Source of the DNA: DAIQRJ01 sp963708795
Lineage (GTDB): Bacteria; Actinomycetota; Actinomycetes; Propionibacteriales; DAIQRJ01
Reading direction: 5' to 3'
DNA length: 64,000 nucleotides
Assembly: GCA_963708795.1 (NCBI GenBank)
Contig: CAVPUH010000012.1
Span: forward strand, 62,001-126,000
The notes under the pieces were generated by a model. That model worked only from the letters and a program-made list of their open reading frames with translations. It did no database searches and had not been told where the DNA came from. This document shows, piece after piece, positions 37,239 through 45,563 of this stretch; position 1 is the stretch's first letter, and each line of letters opens with the position of its first letter. The position numbers were made by a program, and so were the translations under genes.

Positions 37239-38144
37239 ATGACCTCGGCACCTGGACCCACTGGCACGCTCGGCGACCTCCTGGACGGAACCGGTGAACC
37301 CGAGCGGGTGGCCACCGGCGCGAGCTGGGCGGAAGGCCCGGTCTGGCTGCCCGATCTCGGCCAGGTGTGGTTCTCCGACATCAAGGGCAACCGGATCCTG
37401 GCGTTCGACGAGGCCACCGGGTCCCTCGATGTCGCAGTCGCCGACGCTGAGTACCCGAACGGGCGGATCCTCGACCTCGAGGGCCGGATCATCCAGTGCT
37501 CGCACGGCCGACGACAGGTCGAGCGGCTCGAGCTCGACGGAACCGCGACCCCGCTGGTCACCCGGATCGACGGCGCCGACGGGCCGCGGTTCAACTCCCC
37601 GAACGACGTCGTGGTCGACAGCCACGGGATCATCTGGTTCACCGATCCGGCGTACGGGCTGCAGTCTCCGGGCGAGGGCCATGGCGGCGAGATGGAGTAC
37701 GGCGGCTGTCACGTCTTCCGTCTGGACCCGAGCTCGGGCGACGTCCGAGCGGTCGTCACCGACATGTCCCGCCCCAACGGGCTGGCGTTCTCGCTCGACG
37801 AGTCGATCCTCTACGTCGCCGACTCGGCGCGCGCGCAGGGACACGGGACCGAGCACACGATCCGCGCCTACGACGTCACTCGTGACGGCCGGTGCGAGAA
37901 CGGCCGCCTGTTCATCGACATCGATCCTGGCGTCCCTGACGGGTTCCGCGTCGACCATGCCGGCAACATCTGGACCTCACGCGAGCACGGCGTCTCGGTC
38001 TACACGTCGGCGGGCGAGCTCGTCGGAGGCGTCGACCTTCCCGAGTCCGTCGCCAACCTCTGTGCCGGCGGTACCGACCGTCGCAGCGTCTACATCACGG
38101 CCACCACGAGCCTCTACCGGCTGCGTCTGCGCGAGGCGTTCTAG
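37239..38144 (+). CDS. SMP-30/gluconolactonase family protein
   Basis: A 301-residue six-bladed beta-propeller of the SMP-30/gluconolactonase/LRE family, which hydrolyses sugar lactones with a divalent metal. Key segments: AEGPVWLPDLGQVWFSDI (metal Glu in AEGP), FNSPNDVVVDSHGIIWFTDP (N-D metal/substrate residues), RPNGLAFSLDESILYVADS (Asn in PNG and Asp of VADS). No signal peptide. The gene stands alone between the broken two-component system and the M16 pair. Substrate is not determined by sequence. Confidence 0.88.
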   Translation: MTSAPGPTGTLGDLLDGTGEPERVATGASWAEGPVWLPDLGQVWFSDIKGNRILAFDEATGSLDVAVADAEYPNGRILDLEGRIIQCSHGRRQVERLELDGTATPLVTRIDGADGPRFNSPNDVVVDSHGIIWFTDPAYGLQSPGEGHGGEMEYGGCHVFRLDPSSGDVRAVVTDMSRPNGLAFSLDESILYVADSARAQGHGTEHTIRAYDVTRDGRCENGRLFIDIDPGVPDGFRVDHAGNIWTSREHGVSVYTSAGELVGGVDLPESVANLCAGGTDRRSVYITATTSLYRLRLREAF

Positions 38145-38217
38145 CCCTCGGCGGCCGGTGCTGGAGACGGCCGACCAGCCCTGCGGCCGTGTCGTAGCGG
38201 TCTGACAGACTCGACGC

Positions 38218-39576
38218 ATGAGTGCCCCTGCCACGATGGCGGTCGTCGACTATCCGGTCTCCACCCACGTTCTCGACAACGGTCTACGGGTGGTGACGAG
38301 CGCGGATCACAACGTGCCGGCGGTCGCCGTGAACGTCCGCTACGACGTCGGCTCGCGCGACGAACAGCCGGGTCGGACCGGGTTCGCCCACCTGTTCGAG
38401 CACCTGATGTTCCAGGGCTCGGGACACGTGGCCTCCGGCGAACACTTCAGCCTCCTCCAGGGCGCCGGTGCCGTCCTGAACGGCACGACCAGCTTCGACC
38501 GGACCAACTACTACGAAACCCTGCCGGCGGGCGGATTCGAGCTGGCATTGTGGCTGGAGGCCGACCGCATGGCCACGCTGCTCGACGCGGTCGGCCAGAC
38601 GAACCTCGACACCCAGCGTGAGGTGGTCAAGGAGGAGAAGCGGCAGTCCTACGACAACCAGCCCTACGGCACCTGGCTCGAGCGCTGCTTCCGGCTGTTG
38701 TTCCCGGCGTCGCATCCGTACGCGCATCTGCCGATCGGGTCGATGGCCGACCTGGACGCCGCCGACCTCGACGACGTGCATTCGTTCTTCCACCGCTACT
38801 ACGGGCCGAACAACGCCGTCGTGTCGATCGTCGGCGACATCGAGCCGGACGCCGCGTTCGCGGCCGCCGAGAAGTACTTCGGCGCCATCCCGGCGATCCC
38901 GTCCCCGCCTGAACCGCCGGACGGCACGATCGGACCGCTCGAGGGACCCGTGATCGAGGACGTTCCGGATGACGTCCCGGCCGCCGCGGCCTACCGGCTG
39001 ATGCGACTCCCCGCCGACCCCAGCCGCGAACTCGACGCCGCCCGACTGGGCATGGAGCTGCTGGGTGGTGGCTCGGCGAGCCGCCTCCACGTGCGCCTGC
39101 TCCGCCACGACCAGACCGCCACCGCCGTCCACGCCGGCGTCATCGGCCTCCGTGGCGGGGTCTCCGCGGGTCAGGTCGTGCTGCAGGCGCACAGCGACCG
39201 GCCGCTCGAACCGCTCGAGGAAGCGGCCGACGACGAGATCGCGCGGTTGATCGCCGACGGGCCCACCGCCGACGAGGTCGCCACCGCCAAGGCTCAGGCC
39301 GAGCACGGCTACCTCCGCCAGCTCGCGACCTGCGCCGGACGCGCCGACGAACTCGCCAAGACCTACCTGCAGACCGGCGATCCGACCAGGATCAACTCGA
39401 GACTGACCGACATCGACGCAGTGACGATCGAGGATGTGGCCGCGGTCATGGATCGCTGGTTCGACCCGAGCCACAGCGCGGTCGCCCGATTCCTGCCCCG
39501 GTCCGCCGACGACATCGGCCCGGACACACGGATCGAACCGGCGACCTCGAACCCCGACCAGGAGGCCCACGCGTGA
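38218..39576 (+). CDS. M16-family zinc peptidase, catalytic subunit
   Basis: A 452-residue pitrilysin-family (M16B) peptidase. The inverted zinc motif HLFEH is at residues 58-62 (FAHLFEHLMFQGSG), with the downstream acidic ligand expected in the DTQREVVKEEKRQSYD helix. The C-terminal half is the inactive M16_C fold (ELLGGGSASRLHVRLLR). The next gene encodes a partner that lacks the zinc motif, so the two probably form a heterodimer, as processing-peptidase-like bacterial pairs do. No signal peptide, so a cytosolic role is likely. Confidence 0.92.
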   Translation: MSAPATMAVVDYPVSTHVLDNGLRVVTSADHNVPAVAVNVRYDVGSRDEQPGRTGFAHLFEHLMFQGSGHVASGEHFSLLQGAGAVLNGTTSFDRTNYYETLPAGGFELALWLEADRMATLLDAVGQTNLDTQREVVKEEKRQSYDNQPYGTWLERCFRLLFPASHPYAHLPIGSMADLDAADLDDVHSFFHRYYGPNNAVVSIVGDIEPDAAFAAAEKYFGAIPAIPSPPEPPDGTIGPLEGPVIEDVPDDVPAAAAYRLMRLPADPSRELDAARLGMELLGGGSASRLHVRLLRHDQTATAVHAGVIGLRGGVSAGQVVLQAHSDRPLEPLEEAADDEIARLIADGPTADEVATAKAQAEHGYLRQLATCAGRADELAKTYLQTGDPTRINSRLTDIDAVTIEDVAAVMDRWFDPSHSAVARFLPRSADDIGPDTRIEPATSNPDQEAHA

Positions 39577-40931
39577 CCGCGAGCATCGAGCGCCCGTCCG
39601 TCGCCGAGCCGCCGCACTGGAGCTTCCCCGGCGTCGTCGAGGGGCATCTGAGCAACGGCATCCGGTTGCTGAAGGTCCATCTCCCCGGCCAGTACGTGAC
39701 GTCCTCCCGGCTCGTTCTCCGTGCACCGATCGGCGCCGAGCCGGCCGGCTCCGAAGGGGTCGCGCTGCTCACGTCGCGGACGCTCGACGAAGGCACCCAG
39801 GTGCGCAGCGGCGAGGAGTTCGCCGCCGCGATCGAGCGGCACGGCGCGCACTACGGCGCGTGGATCTTCGATGCCAGTGTGCAGATCGGGGTCGACGTGG
39901 CGGCCGGCCGGCTCGGGCCCGCCCTCGCCCTGATGGCCGAGGCGGTCACCCAGCCGGCCTTCCCCGACGGTGAGATCGCCCGACACGTGGCGCTGCGGCT
40001 GGGAGAGATCGAGCAGGACCACGCCGACCCGGGATCGCTCGCCCACGAAGCCTTCATCGCCCGCGTCTTCGATCCCGCCAGCCGGCTCGCGGCCCCGATG
40101 GGTGGCACACCGGCCAGCGTCACGCCGCTGGTGCGCGCGGACATCGACCGGTACTACCGGTCCGCCTACGGCCCGGACCGCGCGACGCTGGTGGTCGCGG
40201 GTGACCTGACCGGGCTCGACGTGGACTCGTTGGCCGACGCCGCCCTGGGCGCGTGGTCGGCAGCGCCCACGGGCGAGCAGGACGTCACCGCGCCGATCGG
40301 TGCTCCGCCAGGGCGCCTCGTGGTGGTGGATCGGCCGGGCTCGGTGCAGACCGAGCTCGTGATCGGCTGCCCCGGCCCCGACCGTGGTGACGCGGCCTGG
40401 GCGGAGCATGTCGTGGCCGCCCGGATCGTGGGCGGCACCATCACGTCGCGTCTCGACGCGGAGCTCCGGGAGGAGAAGGGGTACACGTACGGCATCCGCG
40501 CCGCGTTCGCGCCCTTCGCCCGCGGCGGGATGTTCAGCGCCGGCGGGTCGGTCCGCACCGAGGTGACCGGTGCCGCCCTCGCCGATGCGCTCCGGATCAT
40601 CACGAGCGCCGGAGAGGGCTTCACCGCGGACGAGCTCGACTCCGCGGTCGGCTACCTGACCCGCATGGCCCCGATGCGGTACGAGACCGCGACGGACATC
40701 GCGTCCCAGACGGCGTCGAACATCGGCAACGGAGTCGGCGTCGATTTCGTCGATCGCCACCAGGCCGCGCTCCGGGCGGTCACCGCGGACGGCGCCGGTG
40801 CTGCCTACCGTCGATCGGTGCCGGCAGACGGGCTCACGGTCGTCGCGGTCGGGGACGCCGACGCCATCGAACGTCAGCTGTCGGACCAGGACCTGTCGGC
40901 CTACGGGCTGTCGGAGCTCGTCCGCGCCTGA
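39573..40931 (+). CDS. M16-family peptidase-like, non-catalytic subunit
   Basis: A 452-residue M16 homologue of the same length as its neighbour but without HxxEH: at that position it reads GSEGVALLTSRTLDEGT. It retains the Arg/Tyr substrate-pocket pair in LDAELREEKGYTYGIRAAF, which in M16B heterodimers is contributed by the inactive partner. It starts at a GTG overlapping the previous stop (GTGA), fitting a 1:1 complex. Confidence 0.92.
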   Translation: MTASIERPSVAEPPHWSFPGVVEGHLSNGIRLLKVHLPGQYVTSSRLVLRAPIGAEPAGSEGVALLTSRTLDEGTQVRSGEEFAAAIERHGAHYGAWIFDASVQIGVDVAAGRLGPALALMAEAVTQPAFPDGEIARHVALRLGEIEQDHADPGSLAHEAFIARVFDPASRLAAPMGGTPASVTPLVRADIDRYYRSAYGPDRATLVVAGDLTGLDVDSLADAALGAWSAAPTGEQDVTAPIGAPPGRLVVVDRPGSVQTELVIGCPGPDRGDAAWAEHVVAARIVGGTITSRLDAELREEKGYTYGIRAAFAPFARGGMFSAGGSVRTEVTGAALADALRIITSAGEGFTADELDSAVGYLTRMAPMRYETATDIASQTASNIGNGVGVDFVDRHQAALRAVTADGAGAAYRRSVPADGLTVVAVGDADAIERQLSDQDLSAYGLSELVRA

Positions 40932-40991
40932 GTGCACTGGCCGACGGGTCACATACCGGACCCGGTTCGAGGAGCATCGTTGTCTTCGCTA

Positions 40992-41010
40992 TAGTTGTAT
41001 CGCACAACTA
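40992..41010. promoter_or_regulatory. Operator-like inverted repeat at the MFS promoter
   Basis: TAGTTGTATCGCACAACTA is a perfect 7-5-7 inverted repeat of the size and AT-rich arm sequence used by MarR-type repressors. It overlaps a likely -10 box (TATAGT at 40990-40995) and lies 16 bases before the MFS start codon, an arrangement suited to repression. Confidence 0.7.
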
Positions 41011-41025
41011 ATAGATGGAGACTTC

Positions 41026-42726
41026 ATGACGTTGGCACCACCCCGGCCGGAGGCGCCCGGCAAGCACGCCCGAACGCACGTGTCGACGACCACCCCGCAG
41101 CGGGGCCACCGCCCCGGCGACGAGCTGTCGCACTCCGAGATCCTCGAGATCCTCACGGGCCTGCTGGCCGCCCTGTTCACGGCCCTGCTCTCGGCGAACA
41201 TCGTGTCCGTCGCGTTGCCGACGATCATCGGGAAGCTCAACGGGACGCAGACCCAGTACACGTGGATCGTCACCGCGTCGCTGCTGGCGAGCACGGTGAC
41301 GACGCCGATCTGGGGCAAGCTGTCGGACCTCTTCAGCAAGAAGCTGCTCGTCCAGCTCGCGATCGTCATCTTCGTCTTGGGGTCGATCATCGCGGGACTG
41401 TCGATCAGTGTGCCGATGCTGTTGGCGTGCCGCGTGCTCCAGGGGCTCGGCATGGGCGGCCTGATGGCGCTCGCGCAGTCCATCATCGGGTCGATCATCC
41501 CGCCGCGTGACCGCGGCAAGTACTCGGGCTACATGGGCGCGACGATGGCTGTCGCGACGGTGAGCGGACCGCTCATCGGCGGCGTTATCACCGACACGCC
41601 GTGGATGGGTTGGCGCTTCTGCTTCTACGTGTGCGTGCCGCTGGCCGTGATCTCACTGGTGATCCTCCAGCGCAAGCTGCACCTCGTCACTATCCGTCGT
41701 GACGTGCACATCGACTACGCCGGCGCCGCGCTCATCGCCCTGGCCAGCAGCCTTCCGCTCGTCTGGGTGTCGTTCGCGGGCACGTCGTTCGCCTGGATCT
41801 CGTGGCAGACGGCCGCGTTCCTCATCCCCACCGCGATCCTCGTCGTCGCGCTGGTCCGGGTGGAACTGCGAGCCGACGAACCGATGCTGCCGTTGTCCGT
41901 GCTTGCGAACCGCACGACCACCCTCGCGATCGTCGCCAGCATCGGCGTTGGTGTCGCGCTCTTCGGCAGCGCCGTCTTTCTCACGCAGTTCTTCCAGGTC
42001 GCTCGCGGTTACTCGCCGACCCATGCCGGGTTGTTGACCTTCCCGCTCGCGGTCGGCTCCCTGGTCGCGTCGACCGGCGCCGGGCTGATCATTTCCCGGT
42101 TCGGCAAGTGGAAGCGCTTCCTCGTCCTCGGCGGCGGGCTGCTCACCGCCGCGATGGCGCTGATGAGCACCGTCGACCACCAGACGCCGATCGTCCACGT
42201 CATGATCTACATGGGGATGATGGGCCTCGGCATGGGCATGATGATGCAGAACCTGGTGCTTGCCGTGCAGAACACCGTGGACGTCAGTCAGGTGGGCGCC
42301 GCGAGTGCGGCAGTGTCGTTCTTCCGGAGCCTCGGCGGTGTCGTCGGGGTGGCCGTCCTCGGAGCCATCCTGGCTCATCGCGTGTCGGGACTCATCGCCT
42401 CGGGTCTGGTGGCGCTCGGGCCTTCGGGTGCCGCCGCGGCCGCGCGGATGCAGTCCGGAAGCGGGTCGTCCGATCTCGACTTCGACGGGCTTCCGGCTCC
42501 GATCGCCGGTGTGGTGCGACTCGCTTACGGCGACGCCACCGGCCGGATCTTCCTGATCGCCGCGGTGATGGCGTTCATCAGTCTGATCGCCGTGCTGTTC
42601 ATCAAGGAGGTCCCGCTGCGTCGGACCGTCCGGAAGGACGGCGGCCAGGGACCGGCCCGCGCACACGAGCCGAGCGACGAGCAGGAATCGCTCGACACTC
42701 GAGAGCCGGTCGGCGCCAGCGCCTGA
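41026..42726 (+). CDS. MFS drug exporter, DHA2 (14-helix) family
   Basis: A 566-residue proton-coupled efflux protein. About fourteen membrane helices are visible; motif A is seen in PIWGKLSDLFSKK, motif B/C-like in CRVLQGLGMGGLMALAQSII and GATMAVATVSGPLIGGVI, and the family motif after helix 5 in GWRFCFYVCVPLAV. The N-terminal 40 residues and a C-terminal tail rich in Glu/Asp/Arg are cytoplasmic. GGAG lies upstream of the ATG. The operator-like repeat at 40992 suggests induction by substrates. Exact drugs exported cannot be inferred. Confidence 0.93.
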   Translation: MTLAPPRPEAPGKHARTHVSTTTPQRGHRPGDELSHSEILEILTGLLAALFTALLSANIVSVALPTIIGKLNGTQTQYTWIVTASLLASTVTTPIWGKLSDLFSKKLLVQLAIVIFVLGSIIAGLSISVPMLLACRVLQGLGMGGLMALAQSIIGSIIPPRDRGKYSGYMGATMAVATVSGPLIGGVITDTPWMGWRFCFYVCVPLAVISLVILQRKLHLVTIRRDVHIDYAGAALIALASSLPLVWVSFAGTSFAWISWQTAAFLIPTAILVVALVRVELRADEPMLPLSVLANRTTTLAIVASIGVGVALFGSAVFLTQFFQVARGYSPTHAGLLTFPLAVGSLVASTGAGLIISRFGKWKRFLVLGGGLLTAAMALMSTVDHQTPIVHVMIYMGMMGLGMGMMMQNLVLAVQNTVDVSQVGAASAAVSFFRSLGGVVGVAVLGAILAHRVSGLIASGLVALGPSGAAAAARMQSGSGSSDLDFDGLPAPIAGVVRLAYGDATGRIFLIAAVMAFISLIAVLFIKEVPLRRTVRKDGGQGPARAHEPSDEQESLDTREPVGASA

Positions 42727-42781
42727 CCCACGCGCAAGCAGAACCCCGCAGAGCTTCGGCGCTGCGGGGTTCTTGCGTGGG
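42727..42781 (+). terminator. Strong terminator after the MFS gene
   Basis: AGAACCCCGCAG (42740-42751) pairs with CTGCGGGGTTCT (42762-42772 region) around an AGCTTCGGCG loop. An outer stem CCCACGC / GCGTGGG (42727-42733 and 42775-42781) extends it. The inner stem shares AGAACCCCGC with the terminator at 31870. Confidence 0.9.
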
Positions 42782-42807
42782 AGGTGCTGGCCTGCCTGCG
42801 TCGCCTC

Positions 42808-43550
42808 GAGTGGGCGTGTCTTCACGCAACACGCCGCACCGGCCGTGACCTTTCGACCACTCGAGGTCTGGCCGCAGCGCTGCCCACCGGAGTGGGCGCG
42901 TCTTCACCCAACACGCCGCGCCCACCATGAGGTTTCGACCACTCGAGGTCTGGCCCCAGCGCTGCCCACCGGAGTGGGCGCGTCTTCACGCGCCACGCCG
43001 CACCGCCGTGAGGTCTCGACCACTCCAGGCGTGAGGGCCGACTGGTTGGTTCGGGTCGGCACGAGCGCCGTGAGCTTTCGACCACTCCAGGCTCTGGCCC
43101 CAGCGCTGCCACCGGAGTGGGCGTGTCTTCACCCAACTCGCCGCGTGCGCTGTGAGCTTCCGACCAGTGGAGGCCGCCGGCGAAGTCGAGTCGGGCATGT
43201 CTGCAAGTGGGCTCTTGAGGTCTGCGACGTGAGGGCCATCGGGATGTCGGGGGGCGGGGAAGGGATCCGGCGCGAGGGGTTTCGACCCCTCCGTGCCCGG
43301 CCATGTTGCGACCTACCAGGAGTGGGCGGGTCTTCGCGCGACGCGCCGTGCTGCCGGGAGCCTTCGACCACTCGACGGTGAGGGCGAGACCTGGGGCCGC
43401 GAGTGGGCGGGTCTTCGCGCGACGCGCCGTGCTGCCGGGAGCCTTCGACCACTCGACGGTGAGGGCGAGACCTGGGGCCGCGAGTGGGCGCGTCTTCACG
43501 CGACGCGCCGTGCTGCCGGGAGCCTTCGACCACTCCGCCGCTGGCCCGGC
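42808..43550 (+). repeat. Array of 81-82-bp repeats headed by GAGTGGGCG
   Basis: Units start at 42808, 42890 and 42972 (82-bp period), 43115, a degenerate stretch 43190-43319, then 43320, 43401 and 43482 (81-bp period). The units at 43320 and 43401 are identical over 81 bases; the last is cut after about 60. Each begins GAGTGGGCGxGTCTTC, contains CGCGCCG and ends with TTCGACCACTCGA, whose CCACTC is the inverse of the head GAGTGG, so each unit can fold back on itself. Two older and one newer block suggest repeated local duplication. No coding potential is supported. Confidence 0.92.
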
Positions 43551-43887
43551 CGCGCCCGGAAAGTGGCGCAGTCCGGTGTGAGGTGCCACACATTGTGCAG
43601 TGGCCCGAATTGGACACCCTCGGCCTCACCTGCGGGATTGAAAAGTTACATCCATGTAGTTCGTCAAGGCGACACGCCGTGGGGCTGAAGTTTTATTTGG
43701 GAAAGGTGTTCCCAATGGGATTTGGCGTCGTTACGTTCCTACGAGGCGGCTGTCAGACCGGCGGTTGCCACCGAGAGCGACGCATCGCCGACGTCCCGAT
43801 GGCCGAGATGCCATCGATCGATGCGCTCGCTCACAGACTGCCGAGCCACCGGGGAAGGGGCTCAGCGGCCGAAGGGAGCCTCCACCT
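43551..43887. other. AT-richer leader region upstream of the NlpC/P60 gene
   Basis: After the repeat array the GC content falls sharply between about 43600 and 43740. The stretch holds a TACATCCATGTA palindrome at 43647-43658 and a 19-bp inverted repeat at 43697-43715. A GC-rich segment with hairpin potential (CCGAGCCACCGGGG, GGGGCTCAGCGG) runs up to the ribosome site. Wall-hydrolase genes in actinobacteria often have long regulated leaders, but I could not match a known riboswitch. Confidence 0.45.
43697..43715. promoter_or_regulatory. Operator-like inverted repeat in the NlpC/P60 leader
   Basis: TTGGGAAAGGTGTTCCCAA is a perfect 7-5-7 inverted repeat in the AT-richer region, about 175 bases before the start codon. 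It has the size of a repressor or activator site; the factor is unknown. Confidence 0.5.
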
Positions 43888-45495
43888 GTGTCGACCTCTG
43901 GTGCCCGCACGACCCGGGCGACGCGGTGGGGTGCTGCTGTGATCTCGACCGGCGTCTGCCTCGGCCTTGTGTTGACGGGTACTCCCGCCGGCGCCCAGCC
44001 CGGTGCCCCTGCCGCCCCTTCGGCGGCCGACGTCGCGGCCGCGAAAGCGAGTGCGCTGGGTAAGGCCGCGGAGCTCGGACAGGTCAAAGCCCAGCTCGCC
44101 GCCGCAGACGCGCGGGAACGGGCGGCCGGAATCGCCGCCGAGAGTGCGGCCGAGGACTACAACGGCGCCGCCCTCGCGCTCACCGACGCGAAGGCCGCCG
44201 CCACGAAGGCACGGGCCGCAGCGACCCGCGCGCGTGCCGACGCCGACGCCCGCCGTGCGGTGGCCGGCCAGTTCGCTGCGTCCTCGTACCAGCAGACGAA
44301 CGGCCTCGCGGGCGTCAATGCCTTCATGAGTGCCGATGGCCCCGGGACTCTTCTCGACACCGCCGCCACGTTGTCGATGGTCGACTCCTCGCTCGCTCAG
44401 GCGTACGCGGCGTATCGCGCAGCGCAGTCGGTCGCCGCCGCGAAGCAGTCCGTGGCAGTCACGGCACAGGCCACGGCCGACGCTGCGGCGACGGCCCAGA
44501 AGGCTGCGTACGACGTCGCCAAGGGCCGAGCTGCCGAAGCCGCTGCGGTCACCGCATCGGTCGCGCGCCAGCGAAACGGGCTCATCGCCGAGACGGCCCG
44601 CCTCGAGGGCATCAGCGTCGCGCTCGCCGCGCAGCGACAGCACGCGCTCGCGGTCGAAGCCGCCCGGCGTGCCGAGGCCGCTCGGGTGGCCCGGGCAGCC
44701 GCTGAGCGGCGTGCCGCGGCGAAGGCAGCTGCTCAACGTGCTGCCGCGCAGGCGGCGGCCAGAGCCGCTGCCGACAGAGCCGCCGCCGACAGAGCCGCTG
44801 CCGACAGGGCCGCCGCAGACCGTGCGGAAGCGGCCCGGATCGCTGCGGGGAAGGCTGCCGACGCCGCCGAGGCACGCAAGGCTGCTGAGGCAGCCGCCCG
44901 AGCTGAGAAAGCGCGTCGGGACAGGGCCGACGAAGCAAAGAAGGCCAACGACGAAAAGAAGGCCGACGAAGCAAAGAACGACGACAAGGCGGACAAGGCC
45001 GACCAGCCCTCGCACCCCCGGCCCCGACACGACCCGCCGGCGCCGCGACCCGAGCCCAAGCCGAAGCCGAAGCCCGAACCACCGGCGCCGCCGCCCGTGT
45101 CGAACGGCAGCGATCCCTCGTCCAGCCAGGTGGCCACGGCGATCGCGTTCGCGAAGCAGCAGCTCGGGGAGCCCTACGTGTGGGGTGCGGCCGGTCCCAG
45201 CACCTGGGACTGCTCGGGACTGACCCAGAAGGCGTGGGCAGCTGCCGGCATCTACATGGCGCACCAGGCCCGACCCCAGTACTGGTCGTCGAAGAAGATC
45301 TCACTCACGCAGTTGCGAGCCGGCGACCTCGTGTACTGGGCGAACAACGCCTCGGACTCCAACACCATTTACCACGTCGCCATGTACATCGGCGGAGGCC
45401 AGATGATCCAGGCCCCGCGACCTGGCAAGGGTGTCGAGATCGTCTCGCTCTACTACATGGGCACGCCGCAGTTCGCGGGACGACCGCAGAACTGA
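43888..45495 (+). CDS. Secreted NlpC/P60 peptidoglycan endopeptidase
   Basis: A 535-residue exported cell-wall endopeptidase of the RipA type. After a signal peptide (WGAAVISTGVCLGLVLTGTPAGA) comes a long Ala-rich coiled coil (about residues 40-370) with RAAADRAAADRAAADRAEAA repeats, then a Lys/Glu and Pro-rich linker and the catalytic NlpC/P60 domain (about 410-535). Catalytic Cys442 is in TWDCSGLTQKAW and His496 in TIYHVAMYIGGGQMIQA. The coiled coil probably holds the enzyme inactive until recruited to divisome partners; that is known for relatives, inferred here. GTG start with AAGGGAG upstream. Confidence 0.92.
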   Translation: MSTSGARTTRATRWGAAVISTGVCLGLVLTGTPAGAQPGAPAAPSAADVAAAKASALGKAAELGQVKAQLAAADARERAAGIAAESAAEDYNGAALALTDAKAAATKARAAATRARADADARRAVAGQFAASSYQQTNGLAGVNAFMSADGPGTLLDTAATLSMVDSSLAQAYAAYRAAQSVAAAKQSVAVTAQATADAAATAQKAAYDVAKGRAAEAAAVTASVARQRNGLIAETARLEGISVALAAQRQHALAVEAARRAEAARVARAAAERRAAAKAAAQRAAAQAAARAAADRAAADRAAADRAAADRAEAARIAAGKAADAAEARKAAEAAARAEKARRDRADEAKKANDEKKADEAKNDDKADKADQPSHPRPRHDPPAPRPEPKPKPKPEPPAPPPVSNGSDPSSSQVATAIAFAKQQLGEPYVWGAAGPSTWDCSGLTQKAWAAAGIYMAHQARPQYWSSKKISLTQLRAGDLVYWANNASDSNTIYHVAMYIGGGQMIQAPRPGKGVEIVSLYYMGTPQFAGRPQN

Positions 45496-45563
45496 GGTCC
45501 GCTCGCGGCCACCTGACCGCACGCCGGCCGTTCGGTCGACCGACACTCGGATAGCGTTTTCCC

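Noticed and set aside
42808..43550. CRISPR-like array
   Set aside because: Whole units are repeated with no unique spacers of regular length and no cas genes nearby.
42822..43629. Minus-strand frames through the repeat array giving repeated peptides
   Set aside because: They arise because the 81-bp unit has a length divisible by three; there is no ribosome site, and the 82-bp units break the phase. The array is better seen as non-coding.
43780..43887. c-di-AMP (ydaO-type) riboswitch before the NlpC/P60 gene
   Set aside because: Such switches often precede these genes in actinobacteria, but the conserved blocks could not be found in order; only general hairpin potential remains.
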